From: Morella rubra
Lineage: Eukaryota > Streptophyta > Magnoliopsida > Fagales > Myricaceae
DNA length: 64,000 nt
Reading direction: 5' to 3'
Assembly (NCBI GenBank): GCA_003952965.2
Contig: CM025854.1
Location: 21,870,111-21,934,110, forward strand
Positions 1 through 11,779 of this stretch are shown in pieces. Under the pieces are notes generated by a model. The model did no database searches. It saw only the letters and a list, made by a program, of their open reading frames with translations, and had not been told where the DNA came from. Each line of letters begins with the position of its first letter. Position 1 is the stretch's first letter. The position numbers were made by a program, and so were the translations under genes.

Positions 1-1238
1 TTCAGAGAATGTACGTAAAATAAAAGGCTCTGGAAGCAAAGATTTCTCTCAAGGAATCACTATTCAATCGTCCCCCGGGGGGGGGACTCAAGCCTCTTGA
101 GAAGAGAATTGAGTTTTATCTTTAGGAGGGTCGGGAAGAAGGCTCTCACGAATATTCTCGAAATCTTGCTTTTTGCGCACTTCTATTAAAACCATTGTAA
201 CTGTCTTTCGCAAGTCTTGATCAAACTATGAGTGAACTCTGATCAGACTTCGAGTTAGTGAACTGCAAGTATACTTCAATCGAACCTTGACACTTCAGAC
301 GATCACCAAATGTGTTGAAGCACTGGTCTTTTAGACAGGACTTGACAAATGCAAATCTCCGGAATACCAACTCGTCATGAAGTCTATACGTCAACTAAAA
401 ATACATTAACATAGAGGATTTAGAGGAAAGAACATTTTTTTCTCCATTGGTTGGGCCTATTTCTTTGTGATTTCTTCCTTGGGTGTAGCGGGTGAAGAGG
501 CGTGGAAGTGGTGTTGATGGAGTAATGTGTTGGAGCAGATATTGGTTGTGATGAGCACTACGCAGTCATTTATCATATTAACTTCCTTCTTAACTTTGAG
601 CTTTCTGTTCAACTAATTGAAGGGTAAATTGCACCATGCTGATTCGTCTCAAGAGTACTAAAAAGCTCTTAGACCAGCTGGAACAAGTCATGTTTGCAGA
701 ATACCCAAGAACGATACAACCATTTTTATCGAACATGAATGATTTTTCAAGCGACAGTGAAACTTACCCCTAAAAAAAAATCGTACAAAAAGATCTTTTG
801 AAAGATTAAAAAAGTACTTTGGGAGGAGCAGCTTGGCAAGGCGACCATGAAAATGGAAGGAGAGTTCGGTTCAGATGAGAGAGAGAGGAGGAAAGGGAGA
901 GCGAGAGAGACCAGAAAAAGAGGGGAGGGAAGTAGAACGGAGAATAAGCTTTAATTTCGTTCCTCAAACGTTCTCTTCAAACATCGTTAAAAGTTTTCAA
1001 CTATTATTTTAATGTTTTAGAACTTAATTGCTGACGTGGTGTAATCCTCATTCTTAATTTTGAATGTAGGGTCAAGATTGGAAGAATTGCTCCCCACGCA
1101 ATACCCTAGGAATTGCAGAAGAGCTTGATCCAAAGTTGTACATGGAAGAAAGAAAGAATCTACGGCACACACAATCTAAGGCTATATATATAGGTGATTT
1201 TTTTTTTTTTATATGCATATAGAGGTGATGTTTGATTG
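1..1238. other. Intergenic, no gene recognised
   Basis: I see no supportable coding region. The stretch holds a short C/G homopolymer run near 75-90, a purine-rich GA tract near 880-930 and AT-rich sequence. Nothing on either strand resembles a known protein. Confidence 0.5.
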
Positions 1239-1247
1239 TAAAAGTTT

Positions 1248-1529
1248 GGTTAAATTACACGGTGGCATCCACATGTGTAAATGAATTTAGCCTAAATTTT
1301 AAGCGGGTGTCCTACGTAGATTTTAATACACATGGTTTAATCTTTTTCATTGATGACGTGATATGTTTTGACACATTATTAAAAACAGTTATTGTGTTAA
1401 CGCCCATTAGACGGAGGGACTAATTTTCATCTAAAGAGGTGACCTTAGGAACCTATTTATTGAAAGTGATATCTCATGAATTAATATGTAAAAAGTTGAT
1501 ACCACATGGACCTACTGTGCAATTAAGCC
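1248..1529. mobile_element. MITE, Mutator-like, with 9-bp target duplication
   Basis: This is a 282-bp non-coding element. The left end begins GGTTAAATTACACGGTGG and the right end, read on the other strand, begins GGCTTAATTGCACAGTAGG, so the ends form an imperfect terminal inverted repeat of about 28 bp. The nine bases TAAAAGTTT occur directly before it (1239-1247) and directly after it (1530-1538), a perfect target-site duplication. A 9-bp duplication is typical of Mutator-superfamily elements. A 63-codon open frame inside it is incidental. Confidence 0.8.
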
Positions 1530-1538
1530 TAAAAGTTT

Positions 1539-2219
1539 TAGAGTGGTAAAAATTTTAGGGTATTTGTTAACTTTTTGGGAAAAAAAAATTAAGATATTGG
1601 AGTTGGTAAAAAAGTAAATAGATAGATAATTTGTCAAAAAAAAAATTGTGAAAAATTTTTTTAAAAAAAAAAATTATGCTACCCGCAGACTCTAAAATAT
1701 TTGCGACTCTCCAGCTTGTTTTTGTGAGACTTCTTAAAAAATGTAAAACATTTAGAGAGAGAAAAACTCAAGACCAAAGCTGGAAAAGTTGTATTATTTA
1801 AATAATACTTTTTAATATTATCTTAACATGTGAATTAGATTCTTGCTCAATCAGTATGTATTTTAATAGAGTTGATATATTTGAAGTTTGAAGTCAGATT
1901 TTGATCTAAGGACCGTGTTAAATTATTAATTGCTCCAAAACGTAAGGTTGTCGTAAAGTCTGGTCCATCCTCCGATATTAAAGTTGAAAGCTAAGGGGAG
2001 ATCTAGGAACAACTAAAGTAAGCGGATTTGAAGTGAATTTGCTTAAGGACGGTATCAAAGGAAATTTCTCAATATGCAAATATTTAATTAGTGTTTTGTA
2101 GCATGTACGTATAATAATACTCACAAAGCTTTAATTAAGAGGGCTCGATATCAAATTCCCAATAACAGTTCCAGAAGAAAGCACATCAGGAAAAAAAAAC
2201 AAATTCAATTCCATATTAT
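1539..2219. other. AT-rich intergenic sequence
   Basis: Low-complexity A/T sequence between the MITE and the hAT-A element. No open frame, RNA gene or inverted repeat that I could support. Confidence 0.5.
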
Positions 2220-2574
2220 ATATTATCTAAAGGAGAGATTTTTATCCGATTTCCGCCGGAATTTCCGGTACCGGTGTTCCGGTACCAGTTCCAGCATATA
2301 CCGGAACCCATTTTAGGAAATTCCGACGGAAATGCCGGAATTTTCCGGTTCCGCAATTTTTTTTTTTAACAAAATTCAAGGCTCAAACGGCACCATTTGA
2401 GCCCTGGTTAAAAAAAAAAAAGTGAACGTGACCTGGGTCAAAACGACCCAGGTCACACGAACACTTTACTTTTGAGTTTCGAAGAATCGAAATTGAAGCA
2501 GCCGAAGCCCTTTGGCCCTTCACCTATTCATCCCGCCGCCCTAACTTCCCCTCCCAACTGCCAGCGACGCTGCC

Positions 2575-2690
2575 ACAGCCCCCCCCCCCCCACCACGGCC
2601 TCCATCCCTCCAAGCGTCCCTCACAAAATCTCCTCTCTCTCTCTCTCACACACACACACACATTTCTCTCAGTCTCTCTCAACCCTCCTG

Positions 2691-2728
<38 letters not shown>

Positions 2729-2730
2729 AG
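2575..2730. repeat. CT/CA microsatellite in hAT-A leader
   Basis: Poly-C, then (CT)n, (CA)n and a second (CT)n run between about 2695 and 2725. The block lies upstream of the transposase region and resembles a pyrimidine-rich plant 5' leader. Confidence 0.8.
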
Positions 2731-3680
2731 CTGTCATCAAGTGGCCGAATCTCTCACGGTTTCACCAAGGGTTTGTTAATTTTTAGTTTTGTAAATGTTG
2801 TATTTAGTCTTTAATTTGCTTTAGGGTTTGTTAATTTAATTTTGGGATTTTCATGATTTTATTGGCAGATTCGGTCATTGATCTGATTTGAATCTCTTGA
2901 GGGTTGATTATTTGGACACCAAATCTCTCTCTCAAGTCTCACCAAGGTATGATTATTTTAAAAAAGTCATTGAAAATTTGTGAACGTCTTTGAGATCTGA
3001 ATGTATTGTCGAGTGAGGAAACAATTGGAGTCCACATGTTTAGGGTGCAGTAACAACGATCTTGTGTTTTTGATGCAACAACGATCTAGAAGATATGTAG
3101 GCAGTGCAATAACCAATGAGACTGAGGATTATTATTAATATTGTGTTCCTGTGGCTTTTTCTGTTTATTTCTCAAATATTTTTCAAATAAGGATGGATGA
3201 ATTATGATACCCAATTCGAAACATTATTTACTGCATTGCTCATCTGTAATTGGAGTTGGCTTTCTGAAGTTAAATATGGTGTCTAAAGAAACAAGATTAA
3301 TTTAACCTATTCATTACAATATTCTTTGCGTACTGTCATGTTCAACTTCATAAAAAATAATTTGAGTCCACTAAATACATGCATGCATGCTAGTTGTTCA
3401 TGTGTGAGGAAACAAGTTAGAACTGAATGTGGATCATTAATTTTTTTTTCTATAAATTATTGCTATGATATGTAATCATCAGAAACTGATGTTAAAATGT
3501 GTAATCCACCATGTCTCAGTTGTTTTCTCTTGGAGGATTGGAGTTTGGACTTGTTGTTTATGCTTAGATCTTTTAGGTTGTGAACATAGCTGTTTAGAGT
3601 TTATTTAGATAGATTGAGTCATTTTGCAATTAATTTTTGTTATTCAAATGAACTGAAAATCAAATATGTTTAATGTCAGA

Positions 3681-5766
3681 TGGATGAGATTAGTATTACA
3701 CCTACTACAAATATAGGGTCTTGCCCTAGTATTGGTGGTCCATACCCAATGAGTCAATTAGTAATCCTCAGTCTGGAGTCATGAGGATTTTACCAATCAG
3801 CCAGAAGAGCCACCTAGTAAAAAGAGAAAGAATACTCGCAAAAGTTTTGTGTGGGATCACTTCACTAAGATTTACCAGTTGTTAAACCTGAACACCCTGA
3901 AGCAAAATGTCATCATTGTAAGGCCAAGGTGCCATCCTGATCACCATGGGACTTCGGGTATGAGAAGTCATTTGAAACGTTGCTTGCCATATTTGAAGCA
4001 ACAAAACCTAATTAGATAAGACTCAATCTAGGTTGACATTGGATGCTTCGAAAGCAAAAGGGAGTGAGTCGGGTGTTTTGAAGTTGGATACTTATAGTGA
4101 AAAGGAGGTTAGGAGGTGGATTGCTGAATATTTGATCATGGATGAGATGCCTTTTAGAACTGTGCAGAGGATAGGGTTTAGGAAAATGATTACTAGACTT
4201 GAGCCCCGCTTTAAGATGCCCACTAGATATACGATCATGAGGATTGTATGGAGTTGTATATAGAAGAAAGGACTAAATTGAAAGAGCAATTGTGATAGAA
4301 AGCCTAGAGTGTGTTTTACCACTGATACATGGACATCAGTTCAAAATGTGAATTATATGTGCGTGACAGCCCACTTTATTGATAGGAGTGGTGTTTACAG
4401 AAGAGAATTCTTTATTTCGTCGTATAACTGATCATAAGGGGGCAACTATTGGGAAAGAGATAGAAGGATGTATGAATTTTTGGAGGATTGACAAAATTCT
4501 CACAATCACGGTTGATAATGCAACCAACAATAATGTTGCAATTGACCAAGTGAAAAGAAAGCAATTAGGAAGTGGGGCAAATGTTGTTTGTAATCATGAG
4601 TTCATTCATATGCGGTGTGCTGCACATATTTTGAATCTTATTGTTCAGGAGGGATTGAAGGAGTTGGATGATTCCGTTGCAAAGATACGGAATATTATTA
4701 AATATGTGAAATCTAGTCCTCAAAGGCTTCTGGGGTTCAAGAAGGCCGCTGCAAATAGAATGTGTCTGAAAGTAATTTTTTGCAAATGGATGTGCCAACT
4801 CGATGGAACTCGACTTATATCATGTTAGAAAGGGCTGAAAAATTTCGTCTGGTTTTTGAGGATATGTTGGATGGAGATGGGAACTTAGTGATGTATTTGA
4901 ATGAAGATGGTCATGGGAGGAAGGATTGGGGGCACCTACATTTGAGGATTGGGAGCACATTAGACAGCTTGTGAAGTTTTTGAAAGTGTTCTATGAGGTC
5001 ACCCTACGATATCGGGGTCAAATATGTAACTTCAAATGCATTTTTTGAGGAGTTAGCAAGAATTAAATTTCATTTGGAGACCTTTAAGTGTTCTGATATC
5101 TTTGCTTCATGACATGGCTAAAAAGATGCAAAGCAAGTATGATAAGTATTGGGCAGATTTGAGGAGGTGAATAGACTTTTATTTGTAGCTTCGGTATTGG
5201 ATCCTCGTTTTAAACTCATCACTTTAGAGTATTGGGCTATCAACAATTTTGGGAAGATAAGGGCATGGATTTCGCTGCCATGGTGCGAGGTACTCTAGAA
5301 ACAATGTTTGAGGAGTATAATGGAGGTGTCATAGCCCAATCAGCGCAAACAAGTGAAGTCAAAGTTCTGCAAATATGGATGAGTGATGAATATTGATCAA
5401 AGTTTATGGGGAGGTCTTTCTACTTATCGACAACAACAGAACTTGCTAGATAGTAAGTCTGAGGTGGATAGATACTTGATTGAAGATGTGGAACCAAGGG
5501 TGTGGGTTTTGATATTTTGTTGTGGTGGAAGGTGAATTCTCATAAGTTTCAAGTTCTTTCTCGCATTGCGAAGGATGTGTTGGCTATCCCAATTACTACC
5601 GTGCCATCTGAGTCTGCTTTTAGCACTTCCGGTCGAGTGTTGGATGTTTTCGCTCTTCTTTGGCACCTTGTACCGTGGAGGGCCTTATATGTGCACAAAA
5701 TTGGTTGCATGCTCTCCTATACTTGATGAAGATGATGTCGAGTGGATGGTGGAGATGATCCCTTGA
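3681..5766 (+). pseudogene. hAT-A transposase pseudogene (BED finger, hAT dimerisation domain)
   Basis: This is a decayed hAT transposase, related to the zinc finger BED domain-containing RICESLEEPER-like proteins of plants. An AG acceptor directly precedes the ATG at 3681. A BED-type segment lies at about 3813-4010, with a KKRK basic run, a WDHF motif, traces of the zinc-binding cysteines and a SHLKRC motif. The core follows in several frames: AEYLIMDEMPFRTV near 4120, CAAHILNLIVQEGLKEL near 4615-4670 and a DVPTRWNSTY motif near 4790. The dimerisation region near 5505-5650 carries LLWWKVNSHKF and PSESAFSTSGRVLD. The frame changes at several points and there are in-frame stops, so no full transposase can be made. 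The domain order matches active family members, which makes the assignment secure even though the gene is dead. Confidence 0.85.
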
Positions 5767-7490
5767 GTTACAAACTAGATATGGGTATACTTTTTATTTT
5801 GTTAAAATCTTTTACTTTGTTAAGTGATTATTTGGTTCTTTTAGTATTTCTCTTATAATTGTTTTGTTTTATTTTTCTTTTGTAGAGATGGAGAACTTGA
5901 GGGCGCAAGTTGGACAAGCAGGAGTATCATGATTGTGAGATTTATAGGTATACTTTTTACAAAATGGTTTTTCTTTATCTAGCATAAAAACTAAAGGCTA
6001 AATACATAATAATTCATTTTTTGTTGTGACATACATGTAATAGAAAGGATTACATCTTGTGCTTTATGTGACATACATGTACATTTACCATCATTTACTA
6101 GTCATCATGAAGACTTCTCGACTTTTTACGCCACGGTGATTTAGTAATAGAAAGGATTTTGTTACGGCTTTGGCATCCATCATCGTTGGATTTATTTTTG
6201 TTTCATGTCCCCATGATAATGATGCAAACATTTCTGTCAATGCCCATGGATTGTAGTCAAGTGCCAAGAATTCAAGAAAATTCTCATGTATTTGTTTAAC
6301 TTGATGTAGTAGTATATTTTTCACTAAATGATGAGAGAAAGCATGCTTTTTAAAGTGTTTATTAACTTGTGATCATCTTTATAATCAGTTTGAGGAGAAG
6401 CTGCAACTGCTGGAAAGGATGAGGAATTCTTAGCTTCAAGCCTATACAAAGGTATGCAACTATATAATTTCTTTATTGAGGTTGAGTGTTTATTTACGTA
6501 CATTTTCACCAATTACAACAATGTCATATTTTTTGTTATAGTGAATACTTGTAAAGCATATTTTCACATTTGCTAGATGTTGGGGCTGGCTCTATGTGAA
6601 GTAAATTGGATAGTAAATGGGGGGATTTATAATGTATTGGTGGCATTTCACAACTTTATTTGTTATTTGGATATCATTGAAAATGGATGTTCAAAAAGCA
6701 ACCACCTAGCATGCAGATAATAAGATGGCTTTGGCATCCTTGATAGTTGGATTTACTTGAGTCTTTGGCATTTTAAAACTGTTTGAAATTTTGATAAAGC
6801 AAGTAATACATTGAGCCCTTGTGTAGCTGTTTGATTTATTATCTAGTGCACTAATTAGTTTTCAGATATATCATTTGGGGTTGAGTATATAGATTGAGTT
6901 TCCTTCAACTCTCTCACTAATTAGTTTGCCTTACGTTGAAGAAGAGTTCAAGATTGACTTAACATGGAAGGACATGGAGAACAAGATGGAGCCACCTCCC
7001 TATGTCCACATCAAACGCAGATTTCTGTTATGCTGGTCAATAGCCTCAATGCCTCAATTGTTTAAGCAAATCCTTGCATGTATATTTTTTGAGACAGAAT
7101 GTAATTACTAATTATGGATACAAAATGTAATTATGTAATTTTTTTTCCTTTGACGTCTTGATCATGATTGAATGATATGTTTAAAAACCATACTATGAAA
7201 TTGCTACAACAGGGGAAAAAAAAAAAAAGCAGCCCAATTTCAGCCCAAAATGCTTAAAAAAGCATTTTTTGCCTAAGTCAAAACTGGACCTTCCGGCCCA
7301 AATATGGAACCGGAATTTCCAGATTCCATTTCCGGAATGAAAATTCCTAATTCGGTGAGTACTGGAACCAGAACTGGAATGGAACATTCCGGTTCCATCT
7401 GTTCCGGTACTCACCCTTAATATTATCGGGAATACCGAAATTCCCAATAACGTGAAACGTTATTCAAGGAAACAAAAGGAAAAGGAAAAA

Positions 7491-7511
7491 AAACACACAC
7501 ACACACACACA
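7491..7511. repeat. (AC)n microsatellite
   Basis: A short run of AC dinucleotides just downstream of PLP-enzyme copy 1, about 13 bp before its stop codon on the plus-strand map. Confidence 0.85.
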
Positions 7512-7523
7512 AATTCCACGCAG

Positions 7524-10436
7524 CTAGACTCTGAAGGAAACGAGGTTGACGTCTATGTCCTCCGGAGCCCTGCGCTGAAGGGGAAACTTGGGAAGGAGAC
7601 TCGCAACGTACTTAGCCCCTTCTAAATATGTTGTATACTTCTTAATCGTCTTTATTTGTCTAGCTTCTTCATCGTCAGACGCATTTGGACGGTAATGTTC
7701 ATGGTTTCCTGCGCGCGAAGCAATGGCCAAGGGAGATATGTGCACATTGCCGTTATTGTCCTTCTCGAGTAGCTGCTTAAGTTCCTTCTTCTTAAAAGCC
7801 CAGCTCCCTGTCCTCCAGTCGAAGTGATACAGAGAAAGAAACCGCTGCCCGTAAATAGATACAAATTCTAATGCAGCTAAAATGAACTCGAACTCTTCCT
7901 CGGACATGTAGTAGGGAAAGCTGATCCTAGTCCATCCAGGTTTTACTCCCTGATAGCCCTGCAAAAGACCAGAATAATATTTTAGCTCAGAATAACGTTT
8001 CCCTGAAAGATAATTTTCAGAGCTTCGATGGCAGCAACAATTTAGCCACCATTTACGTACCTTTAGAAACGCATCTCTGAAGGCAAGTGAATGGGCCTCA
8101 TCCACATTTAGCAGAGAGTGAGCATAGGGCCCAGCACAAGCGCACCCACCGCGCGCCTGGATGCCAAACAAATCATTCAAGAGAGCTGCGACATATGGTC
8201 CATGAAGAGGCTTATCTCTCTTGTTCCCTGTCTCTCTCCACATGTACAGCAATTCCTCTCTTATCTCTCTGGCTATCAGTGTTAGACCCCTTTTTTAGGG
8301 CAGCAGAGGAAGAATTGGAAGTACTATAAACGAGGAAAGACAAGACAGCTTGACGCTTGAGGCTTGTATTTCCCAAAACGCATATGTTTCGGTTTGGGAG
8401 AAGCCTCTCAAGTGCTTTCTCTATGTAGGCGTGCTCGTATTTTTCAATCACTTCATAACCAATGTGTTCCTTCACCCAGAAAGTCAGTGCCGCTCTAACT
8501 GTCTGAATTATTTGAGGAGTGCCACCATTTTCCCTTTCTTCTATGTCCTCGTAGTATAGTGTGTCCTGCAATTAGCGATGACAAATTAACGAGCGAAATG
8601 GTAGAAATTTCATACCAAATAACCATCTCAGGCAGGGTCCAGATCGTCAAGATATAAAAGGAATTCTTTGGCAATTTTTTGAGTTGGGGGGCAAACGCCT
8701 CGGTGATTAGAATGGAATTTACTAATGCCAAAAAGCCAAAAGAACAGAGCAAGAAAGAAAACGCTAGCTTATCATCAATTACCCTTTCATTGAAGCCGTT
8801 GACATAAATAACAGTTCCCCCTCCACAAGTTGAAGGTGGAGAAGACTTTAACCGATACAGGATCTTATTCATCAGAAGGACGCCAGGTGTTCCAGGTCCC
8901 CCAATAAACTTATGTGGACTAAGAAAAATAGCATCATAACCATCAATTTCTCCAGATCTCATATCAATCTTCACATAAGGACCACTAAAAACACATCGAA
9001 AATTCAAGGAAATAAAGTTAGAACCTTCCTCCACTAATGAACATTTAAAAGAAGTTGTGGTACAAGTATGTACCTTGCCGCAAAATCGAAACAGGCAAAA
9101 CCTCCATTTTGGTGAAGAAGTCTAGCAATTGCTCTTGTGTCTGAATAAATTCCAGTCACGTTGCTACAAGCCGAAAAAGAACCCAAGATTGGCCTGTTGG
9201 CACGTTTATATCGCTTAAGTTCTTGTCTTAGAGCCTCCATGTCTATTGAACCATTAGCATCTAAACCGATCTCCACAACTTCAGCCAAGCTTTGTCGCCA
9301 AGAAAGAAGGTTCGAGTGGTGCTCGTAAGGCCCAACAAAAACCACCCACCTTTCTTCAACACTGAGGCATTTTAATACTCTATCCCTCATAATTGATGGA
9401 ACAGCAAGGCCCATTACTTCTTGAAGTCTTTTAATGGCTGCCGTCGTGCCCGAGCCACAAAATATGATTGCATCATCTTCTCCACCACCTAAGCATTTCT
9501 TGATATACTTGGCTGCTTCATGCACCATTTTTGTCGTGCGGTGCCCCACATAACTATCACTAGTGTGACTATTGCCTGTTTAGATCGGTATGGCGAGGTA
9601 AGAAATTTTATACATGCAACTGAACTAATATGATGATGTGTAAATTTATTTATGACCATATATTTTCGAATAATTGAAGGTATTTTTATATACAGTACAA
9701 TATTATATCCAATGCAAACAAATCAGTTAATTAATTAGTAACTCATGAATTACAGCAAAGCAATGTTTATCACTGGTTAAGTTTGATAATTGAAAAACTC
9801 TATTTTGCAAAGCGAAAATAGAAAGGAGTACTTGAAAAGAACCCTTAGGAGACGATATTGGAAGAAGAAAGTATTCCAGGTTTAAAATGAATCTAAATTT
9901 TGAGTTCTATAAACCGTCTTTTTTTCAAGATTTTTGCGGCCAAAGGTTTGACTTGCTCAGAGTTTTGGATATACTTGGAAACAAAAAGCCGGACACACCA
10001 GATTTGTGTTTTGGTCAAATACATTCAATTAACAAATGGCGATTCAGATTAACTAATTAAAAGAGAAAAACAATTAAAGAATGCGAGCTCATTTACCGTA
10101 AGAAGGAAGAACATTTTTCATGATGAGATCTTCCACATATCGAAGAGACCTGCCGGAGGCAGTGTGATCAGCATAGGTGAGTCTTCTTTTTCCAAAAGGC
10201 GTATCCATTTCTGCTTCGCCACCAATGATCTGTGAGCGCAGCCAAGAGAGTTTTGTCTCTGCCGACTCGTGCCTTGGTAGACCCATTTCCAGTATCCTCG
10301 AGGAATCAGAGCGATGAGGAAGATCATTGGAAGATATAGATGCGTTGGCGCTGGCAGTGCTTGCTTTGTTGTGGTCTTGCTTCGTCTTTTGAGCAGTACT
10401 AAAAGCCTCTCCCAACACGAGTTGCTCGAATTCCAT
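7524..10436 (-). pseudogene. PLP-dependent class V aminotransferase-like, copy 1 (exon 4 frameshift)
   Basis: First of three tandem paralogues, read on the minus strand. Exons inferred from GT-AG sites and homology with copies 2 and 3: 10436-10097, 9575-9074, 8984-8783, 8565-8061, 7958-7524. The fold is class V aminotransferase/cysteine desulfurase-like: a CGSGTTAAI phosphate-binding stretch, GPYEHHSN, CFDFAA (the Asp that would contact the pyridine nitrogen), LSPHKFIGGPG (the Lys that would bind PLP) and ARGGCACAGPYAH (the loop holding the reactive Cys in desulfurases). The joined exons sum to 1984 bases, one more than a multiple of three. The extra base is an A (plus-strand T at about 8274) in exon 4, just after the GSNTD motif. 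Without it the frame continues to the normal C-terminus. As written, the protein loses the Cys loop and C-terminal domain. A sequencing error cannot be excluded. Substrate unknown. Confidence 0.8.
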
Positions 10437-10602
10437 GTTGTAAGAATTAGATGGGGAAGAAAAACTAGTGCGTGAAATATTTGAAGACGAAGAAGAAGAA
10501 AAGATAAGGAAGAAAGGTGCTGAAGAAGAGCAGGAACAAGAGAAGAAGAAGAAATGATAAAAGACGATGGGTGATGAAGAAAAGCACGATCAAGACGTTC
10601 AA

Positions 10603-10609
10603 TTTATAG
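10603..10609 (-). promoter_or_regulatory. Likely TATA box of PLP-enzyme copy 1
   Basis: TATAAAT on the minus strand, about 170 bp upstream of the copy 1 ATG at 10436, with a GA-rich leader between them. Copy 2 has a TATA run at a comparable distance. Confidence 0.5.
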
Positions 10610-10737
10610 GCCCTGGACAGGAAGATATGCCCGGTTGTTGATCATCATTGGAAGAAAAAAAATGATTTCCAATGGGTTATAACTAGGCGATTGTTTTGAC
10701 TTGACTACACCCGTACTATATAATTAATGTGATCAAT

Positions 10738-10770
10738 GCCCTCTTTCTGAATTGGTAGGCTAGGAGTTGT
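10738..10770. promoter_or_regulatory. Conserved upstream block, copy 1
   Basis: The segment around CTCTTTCTGAATTGGTA, followed by a GTTG core, recurs about 200-300 bp upstream of the start codon in all three paralogues (about 17035-17060 for copy 2 and 27627-27652 for copy 3). It is conserved although surrounding sequence differs, so it is either a shared cis element or simply the edge of the duplicated unit. Confidence 0.4.
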
Positions 10771-11041
10771 GAAAAACAAAAAATTCGGCATTTGATAATG
10801 CTCAAACATCGTGCGTATTTGATCATTTTTGTTGTTTTCCTGCGTTGATTTGGACAAAGTTGCAGTGTTTCGACCTTACGTTAATGGAAAATAAATTATG
10901 TGAGTTTCAACCAAATATCATCAAATTGGGGACTTTGATCCATTCCATCTAATCAGATGTTGGACCTTTTTTTATTGCTGAGAAAAAAATATCAATATGG
11001 ATATATTCTTAATAGTTTAAAAGAAAATAATCTATTAATGA

Positions 11042-11083
<42 letters not shown>

Positions 11084-11779
11084 TTTTTCTCCTCTTTCAT
11101 TTTTTCCAAGGAAAAATAAAATCCAATCTTGCAGCCAACCGCGCGTGCAATATGCAATACTAAGGTCTTGGACATTGATCATGCGAATTCACCAAGGCTT
11201 AAGAAGGTCAAAAAACCCCAATTTTCCCCATGAGGCCGTGACCTTGACGCTCTTAATCAAAAAGTCAATATTGTATTCTCTACCGAAGTAATTGTCTTGG
11301 CGCTCTAAGTGAGGAAAACATGACAGTGAATGACGATCAAGATCGTAGAACTTATTTTCTGACGATTCAATGCAATATGCAGTCAACTGAACCAGAAGAT
11401 AAAAGAAAAAGCAAGAGGGAGTATAAATAACATTAATGGTAAAAAATTCAGAAAGACTGTTTCAGTGAACGAATCGTCAATACTTCACAAAAGAATAAAA
11501 AAAACTCTTCCCAGCTTTAAGCCTCTCCAAGCTTTTAATTTTCTTTTGTTTGTTCTCAAGTAAATACAAGAAAGCTTCTAAAATGAACAAATATTGAACA
11601 CTCCAAATAAAAAATAATAATAATGCAAGATGTTGGCATACCATTGAAAGAAAAGGAAAAAAGGAAAATAATTTTTTTTGGAAAAAAAAAAGAAAAGAGA
11701 AAAACTCAAACCTAGAATATAAAAGAAGATAAATGACATACAATGAATAGTAATGAAAGATATAAACAACCCTACTTTC
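10771..11779. other. Intergenic upstream of copy 1
   Basis: No gene seen. Holds the AT microsatellite at 11044-11081 and, at about 11150-11400, a diverged copy of the upstream block also found at 17150-17410 and 23150-23400 (shared core TTGACGCTCTT then GTCAATATT). Confidence 0.45.
11044..11081. repeat. (AT)n microsatellite
   Basis: About 19 uninterrupted AT repeats. Confidence 0.9.

Larger units (their letters stand above)
2228..7419 (+). mobile_element. hAT-A: degenerate hAT transposon (RICESLEEPER/BED type)
   Basis: A 5192-bp element bounded by the 8-bp direct repeat ATATTATC at 2220-2227 and 7420-7427. The ends form a short inverted repeat (TAAAGGAGAG on the left; TAAGGGTGAG on the right, read on the minus strand). 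Both subterminal regions (2250-2360 and 7285-7410) are packed with variants of TTCCGG/CCGGAA, the kind of subterminal motif array that hAT transposases bind. Inside is a decayed transposase gene on the plus strand. The right end lies 96 bp from the stop codon of PLP-enzyme copy 1. Copies 2 and 3 of that gene lack the element in the matching flank, so it inserted after the duplications or was never in the others. Confidence 0.85.

Noticed and set aside
1232..1423. 63-codon plus-strand open frame
   Set aside because: It lies inside the MITE at 1248-1529 and has no protein-like motif.
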